This document shows positions 37,098 through 47,571 of a stretch of DNA of 64,000 nucleotides, in pieces. This DNA is from Streptomyces coacervatus (GTDB lineage Bacteria > Actinomycetota > Actinomycetes > Streptomycetales > Streptomycetaceae): NCBI RefSeq assembly GCF_029223485.1, contig NZ_JARHTP010000009.1, positions 186,001-250,000 on the forward strand. Direction: 5' to 3'. The notes below the pieces were generated by a model. That model worked only from the letters and a program-made list of their open reading frames with translations, did no database searches and was not told the origin of the DNA. The first letter of the stretch is position 1, and every line of letters begins with the position of its first letter. Both the position numbers and the translations under genes were made by a program.

Positions 37098-37984
37098 CCC
37101 TGCGTCGCCTCGAAGTGGGCCGCGGCGACCACCAGGTCCTGCCAGGCCATGCCCACGCTCTTGAACAACCGCGGCCGCCCCGGCGGGAGTTGGGCCTTGC
37201 CCCGCACGAGGTCGGCGAGACCGATCAGCGTGCCGGGATCGAGCGCCCCTGCCTGCGCGGCCAGCACGATGTCGCCGGCTTCGCGCAGCGCGGCCGAAAC
37301 GGCCTCCACCACAACCGTGGAACGGCCCACAGTCCTCTCGTCGACCTCCCGGGCGTCCGGCTCGTGCGATCCGACGGCCACCACGGTCGAGTGCGCGGGC
37401 AGCAGCGAGCCGTCGAACAACGGTGTGCGCGCCGTGGTGCAGCAGACCACGACGTCCGCGTCCGCCACGTCGTCCGCACTGCCGACCCGCGCTCCGATGT
37501 CGTCGGCGAACGTGCGCGTGCGCTCGGCGTCCCGGCCGACGACCACGACGTCCCGGACCGGCCGGACACACCGCAGGGCTTCCAGATGCGACCGCGCCTG
37601 CGGCCCCGTCCCGAACAGCACCAGCCTGCTCGCGTCCGGTGCAGCGAGCACGTCGGCGGCCACGGCCGACACCGCCGCGGTACGCACGTTGGTGAGCGCG
37701 ATCCCGTCCAGCAGTGCCAGCGGGGTGAGGGTCTCGCCGTCCAGCAGCAGGTAGTTGCCCTGGATCCGCGGCAGTCCCCGGTCCGCGTTGCCCGGAGTCA
37801 CGGACACCACCTTGACCCCGGCGTAGGAGCCCCAGTGGGCGGGCATGAGCAGCAGCTGCCCCTGCGGCACCGGGACGGCCGAACGCGGCGGACCGGCCTC
37901 CGGGTCGAGTCCGCCGAGCAGGCTCGCACGCAGCGCGCCGATGGCCGCCGCCATGGGCGGCGCACCCTCCAGAACGGTGATCAC
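37094..37984 (-). CDS. Ornithine cyclodeaminase/mu-crystallin family protein
   Basis: Encodes 296 residues; I choose GTG 37984 because AAGGAGG lies nine bases upstream. Features: VPQGQLLLMPAHWGSYAGVKVVSVTPGN, nucleotide-binding RLVLFGTGPQARSHLEAL, VVVGRDAERTRTFADD and KSVGMAWQDLVVA. Members convert ornithine to proline, or act as alanine, imine or ketimine reductases. The coupled downstream amino acid dehydrogenase gene is broken, so the pathway is probably only partly functional. It is divergent from a LysR gene. Confidence 0.87.
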   Translation of the reverse strand: MITVLEGAPPMAAAIGALRASLLGGLDPEAGPPRSAVPVPQGQLLLMPAHWGSYAGVKVVSVTPGNADRGLPRIQGNYLLLDGETLTPLALLDGIALTNVRTAAVSAVAADVLAAPDASRLVLFGTGPQARSHLEALRCVRPVRDVVVVGRDAERTRTFADDIGARVGSADDVADADVVVCCTTARTPLFDGSLLPAHSTVVAVGSHEPDAREVDERTVGRSTVVVEAVSAALREAGDIVLAAQAGALDPGTLIGLADLVRGKAQLPPGRPRLFKSVGMAWQDLVVAAAHFEATQG

Positions 37985-38144
37985 AGCTGGAAACCCTCCT
38001 TGCTCACCAGTCCTCTCCGACCGGTTCCTCCCCACCCTGTGGTCCGCACAGCCCCGCTCACAAGAGCCAGAAGAACGAAACAACTGACGCTTGAGGGCAA
38101 GGAATGCTTACGCTGCCGCGGAGCCGCTCCCCGAGGAGTCCACG

Positions 38145-39077
38145 TTGCTGAAGCCCGTGCACCTGCTCACGCTCAAGACCGTCGTCCGCAGTGGCTCGTT
38201 CGCCGTCGCCGCCCGCGACCTCGGCTGCACCGCCTCCGCCGTCTCCCAGCAGATCTCCGCCCTGGAGAAGGAGAGCGGCCTCGTCCTGTTCGAGCGGGAG
38301 GCCCACGGGATCCGCCCGACAGCCGCGGCCCACCGCCTGGTCGACCTCGGCGCCCGGGTGCTGGCCGCCCTGGACGACCTGGACCACGAGGTGCAGGAGC
38401 TCGCCGGCGGCGCCACCGGCCGGCTGCGGCTGGGCAGCTTCCCGACGGCGGGCGTCAGACTCGTACCGCCCGCGCTGTCCGCGTTCGTCGCATCCCACCC
38501 CCGCGCCGGGATCGAGCTGGAGGAGGGCGAACCCGACGAACTCCTCGACGGACTCGGCAACGGCGACCTGGATGTCGCGGTGGTCTACGAGTACGGACTC
38601 AGCCCCCGCCAATGGCCCGAAGGCCTGGTCCGCCACCTGCTGCTGAAGGAGGACCTCGTCCTGCTCCGCGCCAAGGAGAGCGGGCTGAGCGACCGGCTTC
38701 CCGGACTGTCCCGGGCCCGCTGGGTCACCAGCCGCGAGGGCACCGCCGGCGCCGAGTCGGTCGTCAGGCTGTGCGCGGCCGCCGGGTTCGAGGCCGCCGT
38801 CGCCTTCCGCAGCAACAACTACGACGTCGTACGGGAGTTGGTGTCCGCGGGGCTCGGCGTGGCGGTGGTGCCGGGGCTCGGCCACGCGCCCAGCGACACC
38901 GTAGAGGCCACCCGTGTCGCCCAGCGCTCGGCCCACCGCACCGTGCTGGCCCTGCACCGCGGTGAGAACAGCAATCCGCTGCTGGGATCCATGCTGGACG
39001 CACTGCGGCAGGCGGTCCCGGCGGACGAGCCGTTCCTGCACCCTTCCTTGGCGGGCTTGGCGGGCTTGGCGGGCTAG
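38145..39077 (+). CDS. LysR-family transcriptional regulator with tandem C-terminal repeat
   Basis: Encodes 310 residues from TTG 38145, six bases after GAGGAG. The winged helix is HLLTLKTVVRSGSFAVAARDLGCTASAVSQQISALEKESGLVLFER (read in segments), followed by an effector domain (TGRLRLGSFPTAGVRLVPPAL). It is divergent from the cyclodeaminase gene and probably regulates it. The C-terminus reads SLAGLAGLAG from three copies of a 9-bp unit. Its last 4 bp overlap the end of the convergent LysR gene. Confidence 0.9.
   Translation: MLKPVHLLTLKTVVRSGSFAVAARDLGCTASAVSQQISALEKESGLVLFEREAHGIRPTAAAHRLVDLGARVLAALDDLDHEVQELAGGATGRLRLGSFPTAGVRLVPPALSAFVASHPRAGIELEEGEPDELLDGLGNGDLDVAVVYEYGLSPRQWPEGLVRHLLLKEDLVLLRAKESGLSDRLPGLSRARWVTSREGTAGAESVVRLCAAAGFEAAVAFRSNNYDVVRELVSAGLGVAVVPGLGHAPSDTVEATRVAQRSAHRTVLALHRGENSNPLLGSMLDALRQAVPADEPFLHPSLAGLAGLAG
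39050..39076. repeat. 9-bp tandem repeat at the end of a LysR gene
   Basis: TTGGCGGGC is repeated three times in frame, giving (LAG)3 at the extreme C-terminus. The length may vary between strains by slippage. Confidence 0.7.
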
Positions 39078-39994
39078 GCGTGCCTCTGCGTGCCGCGCCG
39101 TCTTCCGGTCACCGCCCGCAGCACGTCCACCAGCGCGGCCACCGTCGGCCGGTGCTCGGCTGCGGAGCGGAACACCACGACGATGTGCCGCTCGACCGTC
39201 TCCCGCAGCCGCACCACGTCGAAGTGTGAGGCGCGCAGCCTGAGCATCAGCTCCGTCACGGTGCTGATCCCGATGCCCGCCTCGACCAGCGCCAGGGTGG
39301 CCGCGGTGTCCGTCACCTCGTGCTGGACGTCGGGTTCGATGCCGGCCCGCCGGCAGGCGGTACGCACGGCGCGGCCGTAGTAGCTGGAGGGGGAGGGCAG
39401 GATCCAGCCCAGGTCCCGGGTGTCGGCGAGGGCGATCTCGCCGCGGCCCTCCAGCCATCCGGTGGGTACGGCGAGGGAGAACCGCTCCCGGTCCAGCTGC
39501 ATCACCCGCAGCGCCGGATCACGCGGGATGGGCACATCGGGGTAGTCCAGGCCGAGCGCCAGATCCACCGCCCCGGAGGCCACGGCGTCGTACACCTCGT
39601 CCACGTCCATGTCACGGCTGTGCACGGCAAGCCCCGGATGGGCCGCGCGCACCCGACCCAGGGCCAGCGGCAGGATCTCGGCGGCGGCCGTGGCGAACAG
39701 CCCCACCACCAGCACCCCGGAGACCTCGCCCCGGCTGCGCTCCAGTGCCTCCACCGCCTCCGCCTCCGTGGACAGGATCCGCTCGGCGTGCCGGGCCAGC
39801 GTCATCCCGGCGTCGGTCAGCTCCACCCGGCGCCCCACCCGCCGCAGCAGTTCCATGCCCGTGGCCTTCTCCAGCGCGGCGATCTGCTGCGAGACCCCGC
39901 CGGGCGTGTACCCCAGTGCCCGGGCCACCGCGGTGATGGTTCCGCGCCTGGTCAGCTCCACCAGGGAACGCAGCTGGGAGCTCGTCCAATCCAT
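39074..39994 (-). CDS. LysR-family regulator, divergent from the lysine-degradation operon
   Basis: Encodes 306 residues from ATG 39994. The winged helix is SSQLRSLVELTRRGTITAVARALGYTPGGVSQQIAALEKATGMELLRR (in segments), with an effector domain including VSGVLVVGLFATAAAEILPLAL. It lies 164 bp upstream of, and divergent to, the pipecolate-oxidase-like/HglS/AmaB operon, which it likely controls. Its 3' end overlaps the convergent LysR gene by 4 bp. Confidence 0.9.
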   Translation of the reverse strand: MDWTSSQLRSLVELTRRGTITAVARALGYTPGGVSQQIAALEKATGMELLRRVGRRVELTDAGMTLARHAERILSTEAEAVEALERSRGEVSGVLVVGLFATAAAEILPLALGRVRAAHPGLAVHSRDMDVDEVYDAVASGAVDLALGLDYPDVPIPRDPALRVMQLDRERFSLAVPTGWLEGRGEIALADTRDLGWILPSPSSYYGRAVRTACRRAGIEPDVQHEVTDTAATLALVEAGIGISTVTELMLRLRASHFDVVRLRETVERHIVVVFRSAAEHRPTVAALVDVLRAVTGRRRGTQRHA

Positions 39995-40158
39995 ATAGAG
40001 ACACTAATAGATCGGGCGCAGTAACAGTTCATGGACGTCAAAGGTTGGATTGCGTCACGATGACGGGCAGATAGCTGATCAGCGACTCGCCACGTACAGC
40101 GCCACCGACGGCGCCACTCATCGCGCCACTTACTGACAGCCTTCGGAAGGGACGGCTC
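39995..40158. promoter_or_regulatory. Divergent promoter region of the lysine-degradation operon
   Basis: The 164-bp gap between the divergent LysR and oxidase genes contains an AT-rich patch (TATAGAGACACTAATAGAT) next to the LysR start and three near copies of GCGCCAC before the oxidase gene. No operator could be fixed by eye. Confidence 0.3.
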
Positions 40159-41334
40159 TTGTCCTCCTCATCCACCTTCCGCTCCGTTCCGCCGACCGCA
40201 GAAGTCGTGATCATCGGCGGTGGCGTGATGGGTGCCAGTGCCGCGTTCCACCTCGCCGAGGCGGGGGTCGCCGGCATCGTCGTCGTCGAGCGCGGCGAGC
40301 TGGCCTGCGGCAGCTCGGGCAAGCCGATCGGCGGTGTGCGCGCCCAGTTCTCCGACCCGCTCAACATCGAGCTGGGCAGCCGAAGCCTGCGCGCCTACGA
40401 GAACTTCCCGCACCGCCCCGGAGCCGACATCCGCCTCGACACCGTCGGCTATCTCTTCCTGCTCACCACCGACCGGCAGGCCGCGGACTTCGAGGCCAGC
40501 GTGAAGACCCAGAACGCGCTCGACGTCCCCACCCGCATGATCACCCCGGACGAGGCCCGCCGCCTGTGCCCCTACGTCAACACCGACGGACTCGTCGCCG
40601 CCGCCTACTCGCCCGCCGACGGCCACGCCCGCCCCGGCCTGGTCGTGAACGGATACGCCGAAGCCGCCGCCCGGGCCGGCGTCACCTTCGCCACGCACAC
40701 CACCGTGACCGGCATCGACACCGCGGGCGACCGCGTCACCGCCGTCCACACCGACCGCGGCCGCATCGACTGCAGCACCGTCATCTGTGCGGCCGGCGCC
40801 TGGTCCGGCCAGATCGGCGACATGGCCGGCATCGACCTCCCGGTCCGGCCGGTGCGCCGCCAACTCGCCTTCACCGAACCCCTTGCGCCGCCGGCGCCCC
40901 GTATCCCCTTCACCATCGACTTCACGTCGTCGGCCTACTTCCACAACAGCGACGACGGCCTGCTGTTCGGTCTCGCCGACCCCCGCCAGCCCGACGGCTT
41001 CGACACGACCTGGACCCCGGAGTGGCTCGAACTGTTCCGGGACGCCGTACGGCAACGGGCCCCCGAACTCGCCGACATGAGGACCGTCGACGGCTGGGCC
41101 GGCCTCTACGAGGTCACCCCCGACCACAACGCCCTGATCGGACGCTCCGGCGAACTCGTCAACTTCCTCTACGCCACCGGGTTTTCGGGCCATGGCTTCC
41201 TGCAGGCCCCCGCCGTCGGCGAGATCCTGCGCGACCTCCACCTGGACCGCGCACCCTTCGCCGACATCTCCCCGCTCAGCGCGGACCGCTTCCGCTCCGG
41301 GGCCGACATCCGCCCCGAAGCCCACGTGGTGTGA
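40159..41334 (+). CDS. FAD-dependent amino acid oxidase, probable L-pipecolate oxidase (AmaA-like)
   Basis: Encodes 391 residues from TTG 40159 behind GAAGGGA. The DAO-family FAD motif is EVVIIGGGVMGASAAFHLAEAG, with the typical second Gly-rich patch ACGSSGKPIGGVRAQFS and C-terminal GLYEVTPDHNALIG and ATGFSGHGFLQAPAVGE. The family oxidises secondary or primary amines of amino acids (sarcosine, pipecolate, D-amino acids). Coupling with HglS and AmaB points to oxidation of L-pipecolate to piperideine-6-carboxylate, as in the Pseudomonas D-lysine pathway. Substrate assignment is by context. Confidence 0.85.
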   Translation: MSSSSTFRSVPPTAEVVIIGGGVMGASAAFHLAEAGVAGIVVVERGELACGSSGKPIGGVRAQFSDPLNIELGSRSLRAYENFPHRPGADIRLDTVGYLFLLTTDRQAADFEASVKTQNALDVPTRMITPDEARRLCPYVNTDGLVAAAYSPADGHARPGLVVNGYAEAAARAGVTFATHTTVTGIDTAGDRVTAVHTDRGRIDCSTVICAAGAWSGQIGDMAGIDLPVRPVRRQLAFTEPLAPPAPRIPFTIDFTSSAYFHNSDDGLLFGLADPRQPDGFDTTWTPEWLELFRDAVRQRAPELADMRTVDGWAGLYEVTPDHNALIGRSGELVNFLYATGFSGHGFLQAPAVGEILRDLHLDRAPFADISPLSADRFRSGADIRPEAHVV

Positions 41335-41384
41335 CCTCCCGCGAAGTCCCTGTGGCGTGAACCCCCGACCGGAAGGGCCCTTCG

Positions 41385-42776
41385 ATGATCAGCCAGTGGC
41401 AGCTGCGCGCCGCATTCGCCGCCCGGCTCTCCGACATGTACGGCCGGGAGGTCCCCGCCTACACCACGCTCGTGGACGTCTCGCGCGAGGTCAACGAGGA
41501 CGTCCTGCGCGCACAGGGCGCCGACGCCGAACGCCTGGGCTCCATCGGCCGCGTGACCGCCGAGCGGCACGGCGCCATCCGCGTCGGCACCCCCGCCGAA
41601 CTGCACCAGGTCGCCCGCATCTTCGGCGCCCTGGGCATGCACCCGGTCGGCTTCTACGACCTGCGTGAAGCCGCCGCCGGCGCGGTCCCCGTCGTATCGA
41701 CCGCGTTCCGCCCCGTCGACGGCGAGGAGCTGGCCTGCAACCCCTTCCGCGTCTTCACCTCCATGCTCACCCCGGCCAACCCCCGCTTCTTCGACGCCGG
41801 TCTGCGCTCCCGCCTGGAGAACTTCCTCGCCGGCCGTGAACTGTTCCCACCGGAACTGCTCGCGCTCGCCGATCGCGCGGAGGCCGAGCGCGAACTGCCC
41901 GACGGCGACGCCGAACGCTTCCTCCAACTCGCCGTCGCCGCCTTCGAATTGTCGTCCGAACCGATCGACAAGGCCTGGTACGAGACCCTGGAGCGCATCT
42001 CCGCCGTCGCCGCGGACATCGGCGGCGTACACAGCACCCACATCAACCACCTCACCCCGCGCGTCCTGGACATCGACGAGCTCCACCGCCGGATGACCGA
42101 ACGCGGCATCGAGATGATCGACACCATCCAGGGACCCCCCGACTGGAAGGGCCCCGACCTCCTGCTGCGCCAGACCTCCTTCCGGGCCCTCGCCGAACCG
42201 CGCGCCCTGCGCACCCCGGACGGCAGTGTCACCGGCGGTGCCCTGCGGGTGCGGTTCGGCGAGGTCGAGGCCCGCGGCATCGCCGTGACCCGCGAGGGCC
42301 GCGCGCTCTACGACCACCTGCTCACCCTCGTCGACGAACAGGTGGCCCTCAACCCGGCAGCGGACCGCGCCGAACTGGCCCGCACCGTCTGGTCGGAACA
42401 CGTCCCCGGCACCGAACGAGACCTCGCCGCACAGGGGTTGGCGTACTTCACCCACCAGATTGCCACCGACCGGCCGAGGTACGGCAGCCACCCGCCCACC
42501 ACCGTCGGCGACTTGCTGGACCAGGGCTGGATAAGGGCCGAACCCCTCGTCTACGAGGACTTCCTGCCCCGCTCGGCCGCCGGCATCTTCCAGTCCAACC
42601 TCAGCGGCGAGGGCTCCCGGGACAACGACCGGCAGGGCGCCGCGTACGACGCCGCATGGCTCTCCGGCGCCATCGACCGCGAGGTCCTCGACCCCTTCGC
42701 CCTCTACGAGCAGCAGCAGAACCGCTCCCTGGACAAGGTGGCCCGGGAGCTCGGACTTTCCGCCCCGCTCCGCTGA
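41385..42776 (+). CDS. hglS: 2-oxoadipate dioxygenase/decarboxylase
   Basis: Encodes 463 residues of the DUF1338/YdcJ family, shown in Pseudomonas to convert 2-oxoadipate to D-2-hydroxyglutarate and carbon dioxide with Fe(II) and oxygen. The metal/substrate residues are recognisable: His62 and Arg66 (AERHGAIR), a His in GGVHSTHINHL, and the late Glu in VRFGEVEARG. The length is normal. It lies 50 bp after the oxidase gene and 38 bp before the aldehyde dehydrogenase gene on the same strand, which completes the last step of the aminoadipate branch of lysine catabolism. Confidence 0.9.
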   Translation: MISQWQLRAAFAARLSDMYGREVPAYTTLVDVSREVNEDVLRAQGADAERLGSIGRVTAERHGAIRVGTPAELHQVARIFGALGMHPVGFYDLREAAAGAVPVVSTAFRPVDGEELACNPFRVFTSMLTPANPRFFDAGLRSRLENFLAGRELFPPELLALADRAEAERELPDGDAERFLQLAVAAFELSSEPIDKAWYETLERISAVAADIGGVHSTHINHLTPRVLDIDELHRRMTERGIEMIDTIQGPPDWKGPDLLLRQTSFRALAEPRALRTPDGSVTGGALRVRFGEVEARGIAVTREGRALYDHLLTLVDEQVALNPAADRAELARTVWSEHVPGTERDLAAQGLAYFTHQIATDRPRYGSHPPTTVGDLLDQGWIRAEPLVYEDFLPRSAAGIFQSNLSGEGSRDNDRQGAAYDAAWLSGAIDREVLDPFALYEQQQNRSLDKVARELGLSAPLR

Positions 42777-42814
42777 CAAGCCCGTTCCCCCTTCCCGACC
42801 CCTAAGGATCCACC

Positions 42815-44347
<1,533 letters not shown>

Positions 44348-44351
44348 GGGG

Positions 44352-45248
44352 TCACCCGCGCCGCGCGAGCATGCTCAGGCTGTTGGCGGCCACGATGGCG
44401 CCGATGCTCGCCCACTCCGTCCGGCCCAGGTTCTGGCCGAGGCCGATCCAGCCCACGACGGCGGCGAGGACCGGGTTGACGCTCATGAACAGACCGAACG
44501 CCTGGGCCGGAACCCGGCGCAGCGTGAACAGGTCGGCGAGGTAGGGCACCGCAGAGGAGAGCACCCCGGCCGCCACGGCGTAACCCACCGCCGTGGCGGC
44601 CGGCGGATGCCGCAGGACGACGGCGACGCCGACCGGCAGGAACATCAGGGCCGAGACACCGGCGGCCGCCGCGGATCCCGCAGCGCCGGGGATACGGCGG
44701 CCGACGGTGCGGTTGAGCAGGATGTACGAGGCCCAGCAGACGGCGGCGAGCAGCCCCAGACCCATGCCGAGGTAGTCGGCGGAGGGCTGCGGGCGCATCA
44801 GCGTGACCACACCCGCCGCGGCGATCACCGCACAGCACGCATCGACGCGGTTGCGGGTGGCGGCCAGGGCGACGGCCAGCGGGCCGAGGAACTCCAGCGT
44901 CACCGCGAGCCCCAGGCCGATGCGGTCGATGGCGCTGTACAGGGACAGGTTCATGGTGCCGAAGACCAGGGCCAGCAGCAGCACCGGCTGCCATTGACGC
45001 CAGGTGAAGGCGCGCAGCCGGGGCCGGCCGACGGCCAGCAGCACGATCGCGGCGACATACTGGCGGACCGCGACGACGCCGACCGGGCCGAGGACGGGGA
45101 AGGCGAGCGAGCCGATCGCGGCGCCGGTCTGGTTGGACAGACCGCTGCCGACCATCGTGACCACGCCGAGGAGACGTCGCCCGTCGGGAACTGCGCGCTC
45201 CCCAGAAGCAGTAGCGGGGGCTGAGACTGAGGCAGATACGGGTGCCAT
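44352..45248 (-). CDS. EamA-family (DMT) transporter
   Basis: Encodes 298 residues from ATG 45248; an in-frame GTG at 45263 is possible, and neither has a strong ribosome-binding site. It has ten predicted membrane segments in two EamA repeats, with the family's LTLEFLGPLAVAL and YLADLFTLRRVPAQAFGLFMSVNPVLAAVVG regions. It resembles RhtA-type threonine/homoserine exporters. It is divergent from a LysR gene that probably controls it. Amino-acid export would suit the neighbouring lysine-degradation operon, but this is inference. Confidence 0.88.
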   Translation of the reverse strand: MAPVSASVSAPATASGERAVPDGRRLLGVVTMVGSGLSNQTGAAIGSLAFPVLGPVGVVAVRQYVAAIVLLAVGRPRLRAFTWRQWQPVLLLALVFGTMNLSLYSAIDRIGLGLAVTLEFLGPLAVALAATRNRVDACCAVIAAAGVVTLMRPQPSADYLGMGLGLLAAVCWASYILLNRTVGRRIPGAAGSAAAAGVSALMFLPVGVAVVLRHPPAATAVGYAVAAGVLSSAVPYLADLFTLRRVPAQAFGLFMSVNPVLAAVVGWIGLGQNLGRTEWASIGAIVAANSLSMLARRG

Positions 45249-45316
45249 GGCGCGATCGTGCACCCGAAGATGACTTGCACAAAATGCGTCCCGCAGTGCA
45301 TCTATACGCTTGAGTC

Positions 45317-46189
45317 ATGGATGCTCGGGCCATGGATGTGGAACTCCGGCAGCTGCGCTGCCTCGTCGCGATCGTCGACGAGGGCACCTTCACCGATGCG
45401 GCCATCGCACTCGGCGTCTCCCAGGCGGCCGTGTCCCGGACGCTCGCCTCGCTCGAACGGGCCCTGGGCGTAAGGCTGTTGCGCCGCACGTCCCGCGAGG
45501 TGACACCGACCGCGACGGGGCTGCGGGTGGTGGCACAGGCCCGGCGGGTGCTCGGCGAGGTCGAGGACCTGGTCCAGACGGCCACCTCCGGTCACACCAG
45601 CCTGCGCATCGGCTACGCGTGGTCGGCGCTCGGCCGGCACACCCCCGCCTTCCAGCGCCGCTGGGCCCAGGCGCACCCCGGCACGGACCTGCATCTGGTC
45701 CGGGTCAACTCCGCCACCGCCGGGCTGGCGGACGGCGCCTGCGACCTCGCCGTGGTGCGCAGACCGCTGGGAGAGGACCGCCGCTTCGACTGCGCGATCG
45801 TCGGCCTGGAGCGTCGGCTGTGCGCCATGGCCGCCGACGACCCCCTCGCCGGGCGGCGCTCGGTCCGGCTCGCCGACCTCAGCGGACGCACCCTGCTGAT
45901 CGACCGGCGCACCGGAACCACCACCACCGACCTGTGGCCGCCGGACGCCCGCCCGGCCACCGAGGAGATCCACGACATCGACGACTGGCTCACCCTGATC
46001 TCCAGCGGCCGGGCCATCGGCGTGACCGCGGAGTCGACCGCCCACCAGTACCCGCGCCCGGGCGTCGTCTACCGCCCGGTCCGCGACGCCGAGCCCATCG
46101 CCGTACGCCTCGCCTGGTGGCGCAACGACCCGCATCCCGCCACGCCCGCAGCGATCGAACTGCTCACGGCCCTCTACCGCAGCGGCTGA
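45317..46189 (+). CDS. LysR-family transcriptional regulator
   Basis: Encodes 290 residues from ATG 45317; the homology really starts at MDVELRQL (45332). The winged helix has LVAIVDEGTFTDAAIALGVSQAAVSRTLASLERALGVRLLRR in segments. It is divergent from the EamA transporter gene over a 68-bp gap with TTGCACAAAATGC. It is a paralogue of the LysR at 35056. It overlaps the convergent TetR gene by 16 bp at the 3' ends. Confidence 0.9.
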   Translation: MDARAMDVELRQLRCLVAIVDEGTFTDAAIALGVSQAAVSRTLASLERALGVRLLRRTSREVTPTATGLRVVAQARRVLGEVEDLVQTATSGHTSLRIGYAWSALGRHTPAFQRRWAQAHPGTDLHLVRVNSATAGLADGACDLAVVRRPLGEDRRFDCAIVGLERRLCAMAADDPLAGRRSVRLADLSGRTLLIDRRTGTTTTDLWPPDARPATEEIHDIDDWLTLISSGRAIGVTAESTAHQYPRPGVVYRPVRDAEPIAVRLAWWRNDPHPATPAAIELLTALYRSG

Positions 46190-46827
46190 TATCGCGCGGT
46201 GACGGCCGAAAGGTATCCGCGCAACATCACCTTGGCCTCGTCCAGGAGCTCGGCGTCCCCCTCCGCATCCCTCCGGAACGCCTCCTGCGCGAGCGCGTCG
46301 GCGGCCAGGACCGAGGCGTGGCAGGCGCGGGCCAGGGACTCGTCGTCGCGAGCCATGTCGAGCGTGAGCAGGACGCGGCGGATTCCGTCGGCCATACGGC
46401 GCTTGTGCTCGCGGTCCGCGGCCCGGGTCCGTTCGGTCAGGCCGCTGCCGAACCACAGGGCGCGGAAGCCGTGTTCGGTGCGGTAGATCCCGGCGAAGGC
46501 GTCGACGAGCACACCCACCGGGTCGTCCCACCCCTGCGTCGCCGCGGCCTCGACCAGGCCGTCCATGGCGGCTTCGAGCTTGGCGAAGTAATCGGCTGCC
46601 AGCGCGTCGATGATCGCGTCGCGGTCCGGCAGATACTGGTACAGCGAGCCGACCGACACCTTCGCCTCCGCGGCGACGCGCGTCGTGGTCAGCGCCTCCA
46701 CCCCCTCGCCGACCAGCACACGTTCGGCGGCCTCCAGGACCCGCGCCAACCGGGCTTTGCTGCGCGCCTGTTGAGGGGTACGACGCAGGGGAGCAGCCCC
46801 GTCGGCAGCCACGGTCGCCTCGCCCAC
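46174..46827 (-). CDS. TetR-family transcriptional regulator
   Basis: Encodes 217 residues; I place the start at GTG 46827, six bases after GGAGG, rather than at the more distant ATG 46884. The DNA-binding part is RVLEAAERVLVGEGVEALTTTRVAAEAKVSVGSLYQYLPDRDAI (in segments). The ligand domain is helical. It is divergent from the class II aldolase/PfkB operon; the 57-bp gap contains AACCTGAAC ... AGGTT, an imperfect palindrome that could be its operator. Confidence 0.88.
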   Translation of the reverse strand: MGEATVAADGAAPLRRTPQQARSKARLARVLEAAERVLVGEGVEALTTTRVAAEAKVSVGSLYQYLPDRDAIIDALAADYFAKLEAAMDGLVEAAATQGWDDPVGVLVDAFAGIYRTEHGFRALWFGSGLTERTRAADREHKRRMADGIRRVLLTLDMARDDESLARACHASVLAADALAQEAFRRDAEGDAELLDEAKVMLRGYLSAVTARYQPLR

Positions 46828-46836
46828 GAACAACCT

Positions 46837-46875
46837 CCGAACCTGAACGTGACTTTGTTTCAGCTTTAGGTTACG
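46837..46875. promoter_or_regulatory. TetR/aldolase divergent promoter with imperfect palindrome
   Basis: AACCTGAACGTGAC and GTTTCAGCTTTAGGTT form an imperfect inverted repeat centred in the 57-bp gap between the divergent TetR and aldolase genes. This is the obvious place for repression of both. Confidence 0.35.
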
Positions 46876-46884
46876 GTCCCGCAC

Positions 46885-47571
46885 ATGACCGACTCAAGCA
46901 CGGTGCTGGGTCAGGAGCGGGCCGCCGTGGCGGACGCCTGCCGCAGGCTGGGAGCCGAGGGCCTGCTCATCGGCACGGCGGGGAACGTCAGCGTGCGCGC
47001 GGAGGACCGGGTCGCCATCACCGCGACCGGAGCGGTGCTCGCCGAACTCACCGCGGACCAGGTGACGGTGGTCGACCTGGACGGCAAGGTCGTCGCCGGG
47101 ATGCTCGAACCGACCTCCGAACTCGACCTGCATCTCGGCGTCTACCGGCGCTACGGCACCGGCGCGGTCGTCCACACCCACGCCCCGATGGCCACGGCAC
47201 TCTCCCTCGTCCTCGATGAACTGCCCTGTATCCACTACCAGTTGCTCACCCTGGGCGGCACCGTCCGCGTCGCGCCGTACGCCACCTTCGGCACCCCCGA
47301 ACTCGCCGAGTCGGTGCTCGCCGCGCTGGAGGGCCGCAGCGCCGCACTGATGGCCAACCATGGCGCGGTCACCCACGCACCGACCCTGGACAAGGCGGTC
47401 GAGCACGCCCTTCTCCTGGAGTGGGCCTGCGGTGTCTACCAGCGCGCAGCCGCCCTCGGACCACCCCGTGTCCTCGACGAACACCAGCAACTCGCGGTCA
47501 TCGAGGCCGCGATCGCCCGCAACTACGGCACCACCCGCCCCGTACCACCCGAGCAGGAGGGAACCCGATGA
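46885..47571 (+). CDS. Class II aldolase (L-fuculose-phosphate aldolase-like)
   Basis: Encodes 228 residues. Zinc ligands are visible in VVHTHAPMATAL (His-x-His) and ANHGAVTHA; the N-terminus has LLIGTAGNVSVRA and Glu in EPTSELDLHLGVY is the likely catalytic acid. Such enzymes cleave a phosphorylated sugar to dihydroxyacetone phosphate and an aldehyde, or act as epimerases. It overlaps the PfkB kinase gene by 4 bp, which would supply its phosphorylated substrate. Confidence 0.9.
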   Translation: MTDSSTVLGQERAAVADACRRLGAEGLLIGTAGNVSVRAEDRVAITATGAVLAELTADQVTVVDLDGKVVAGMLEPTSELDLHLGVYRRYGTGAVVHTHAPMATALSLVLDELPCIHYQLLTLGGTVRVAPYATFGTPELAESVLAALEGRSAALMANHGAVTHAPTLDKAVEHALLLEWACGVYQRAAALGPPRVLDEHQQLAVIEAAIARNYGTTRPVPPEQEGTR

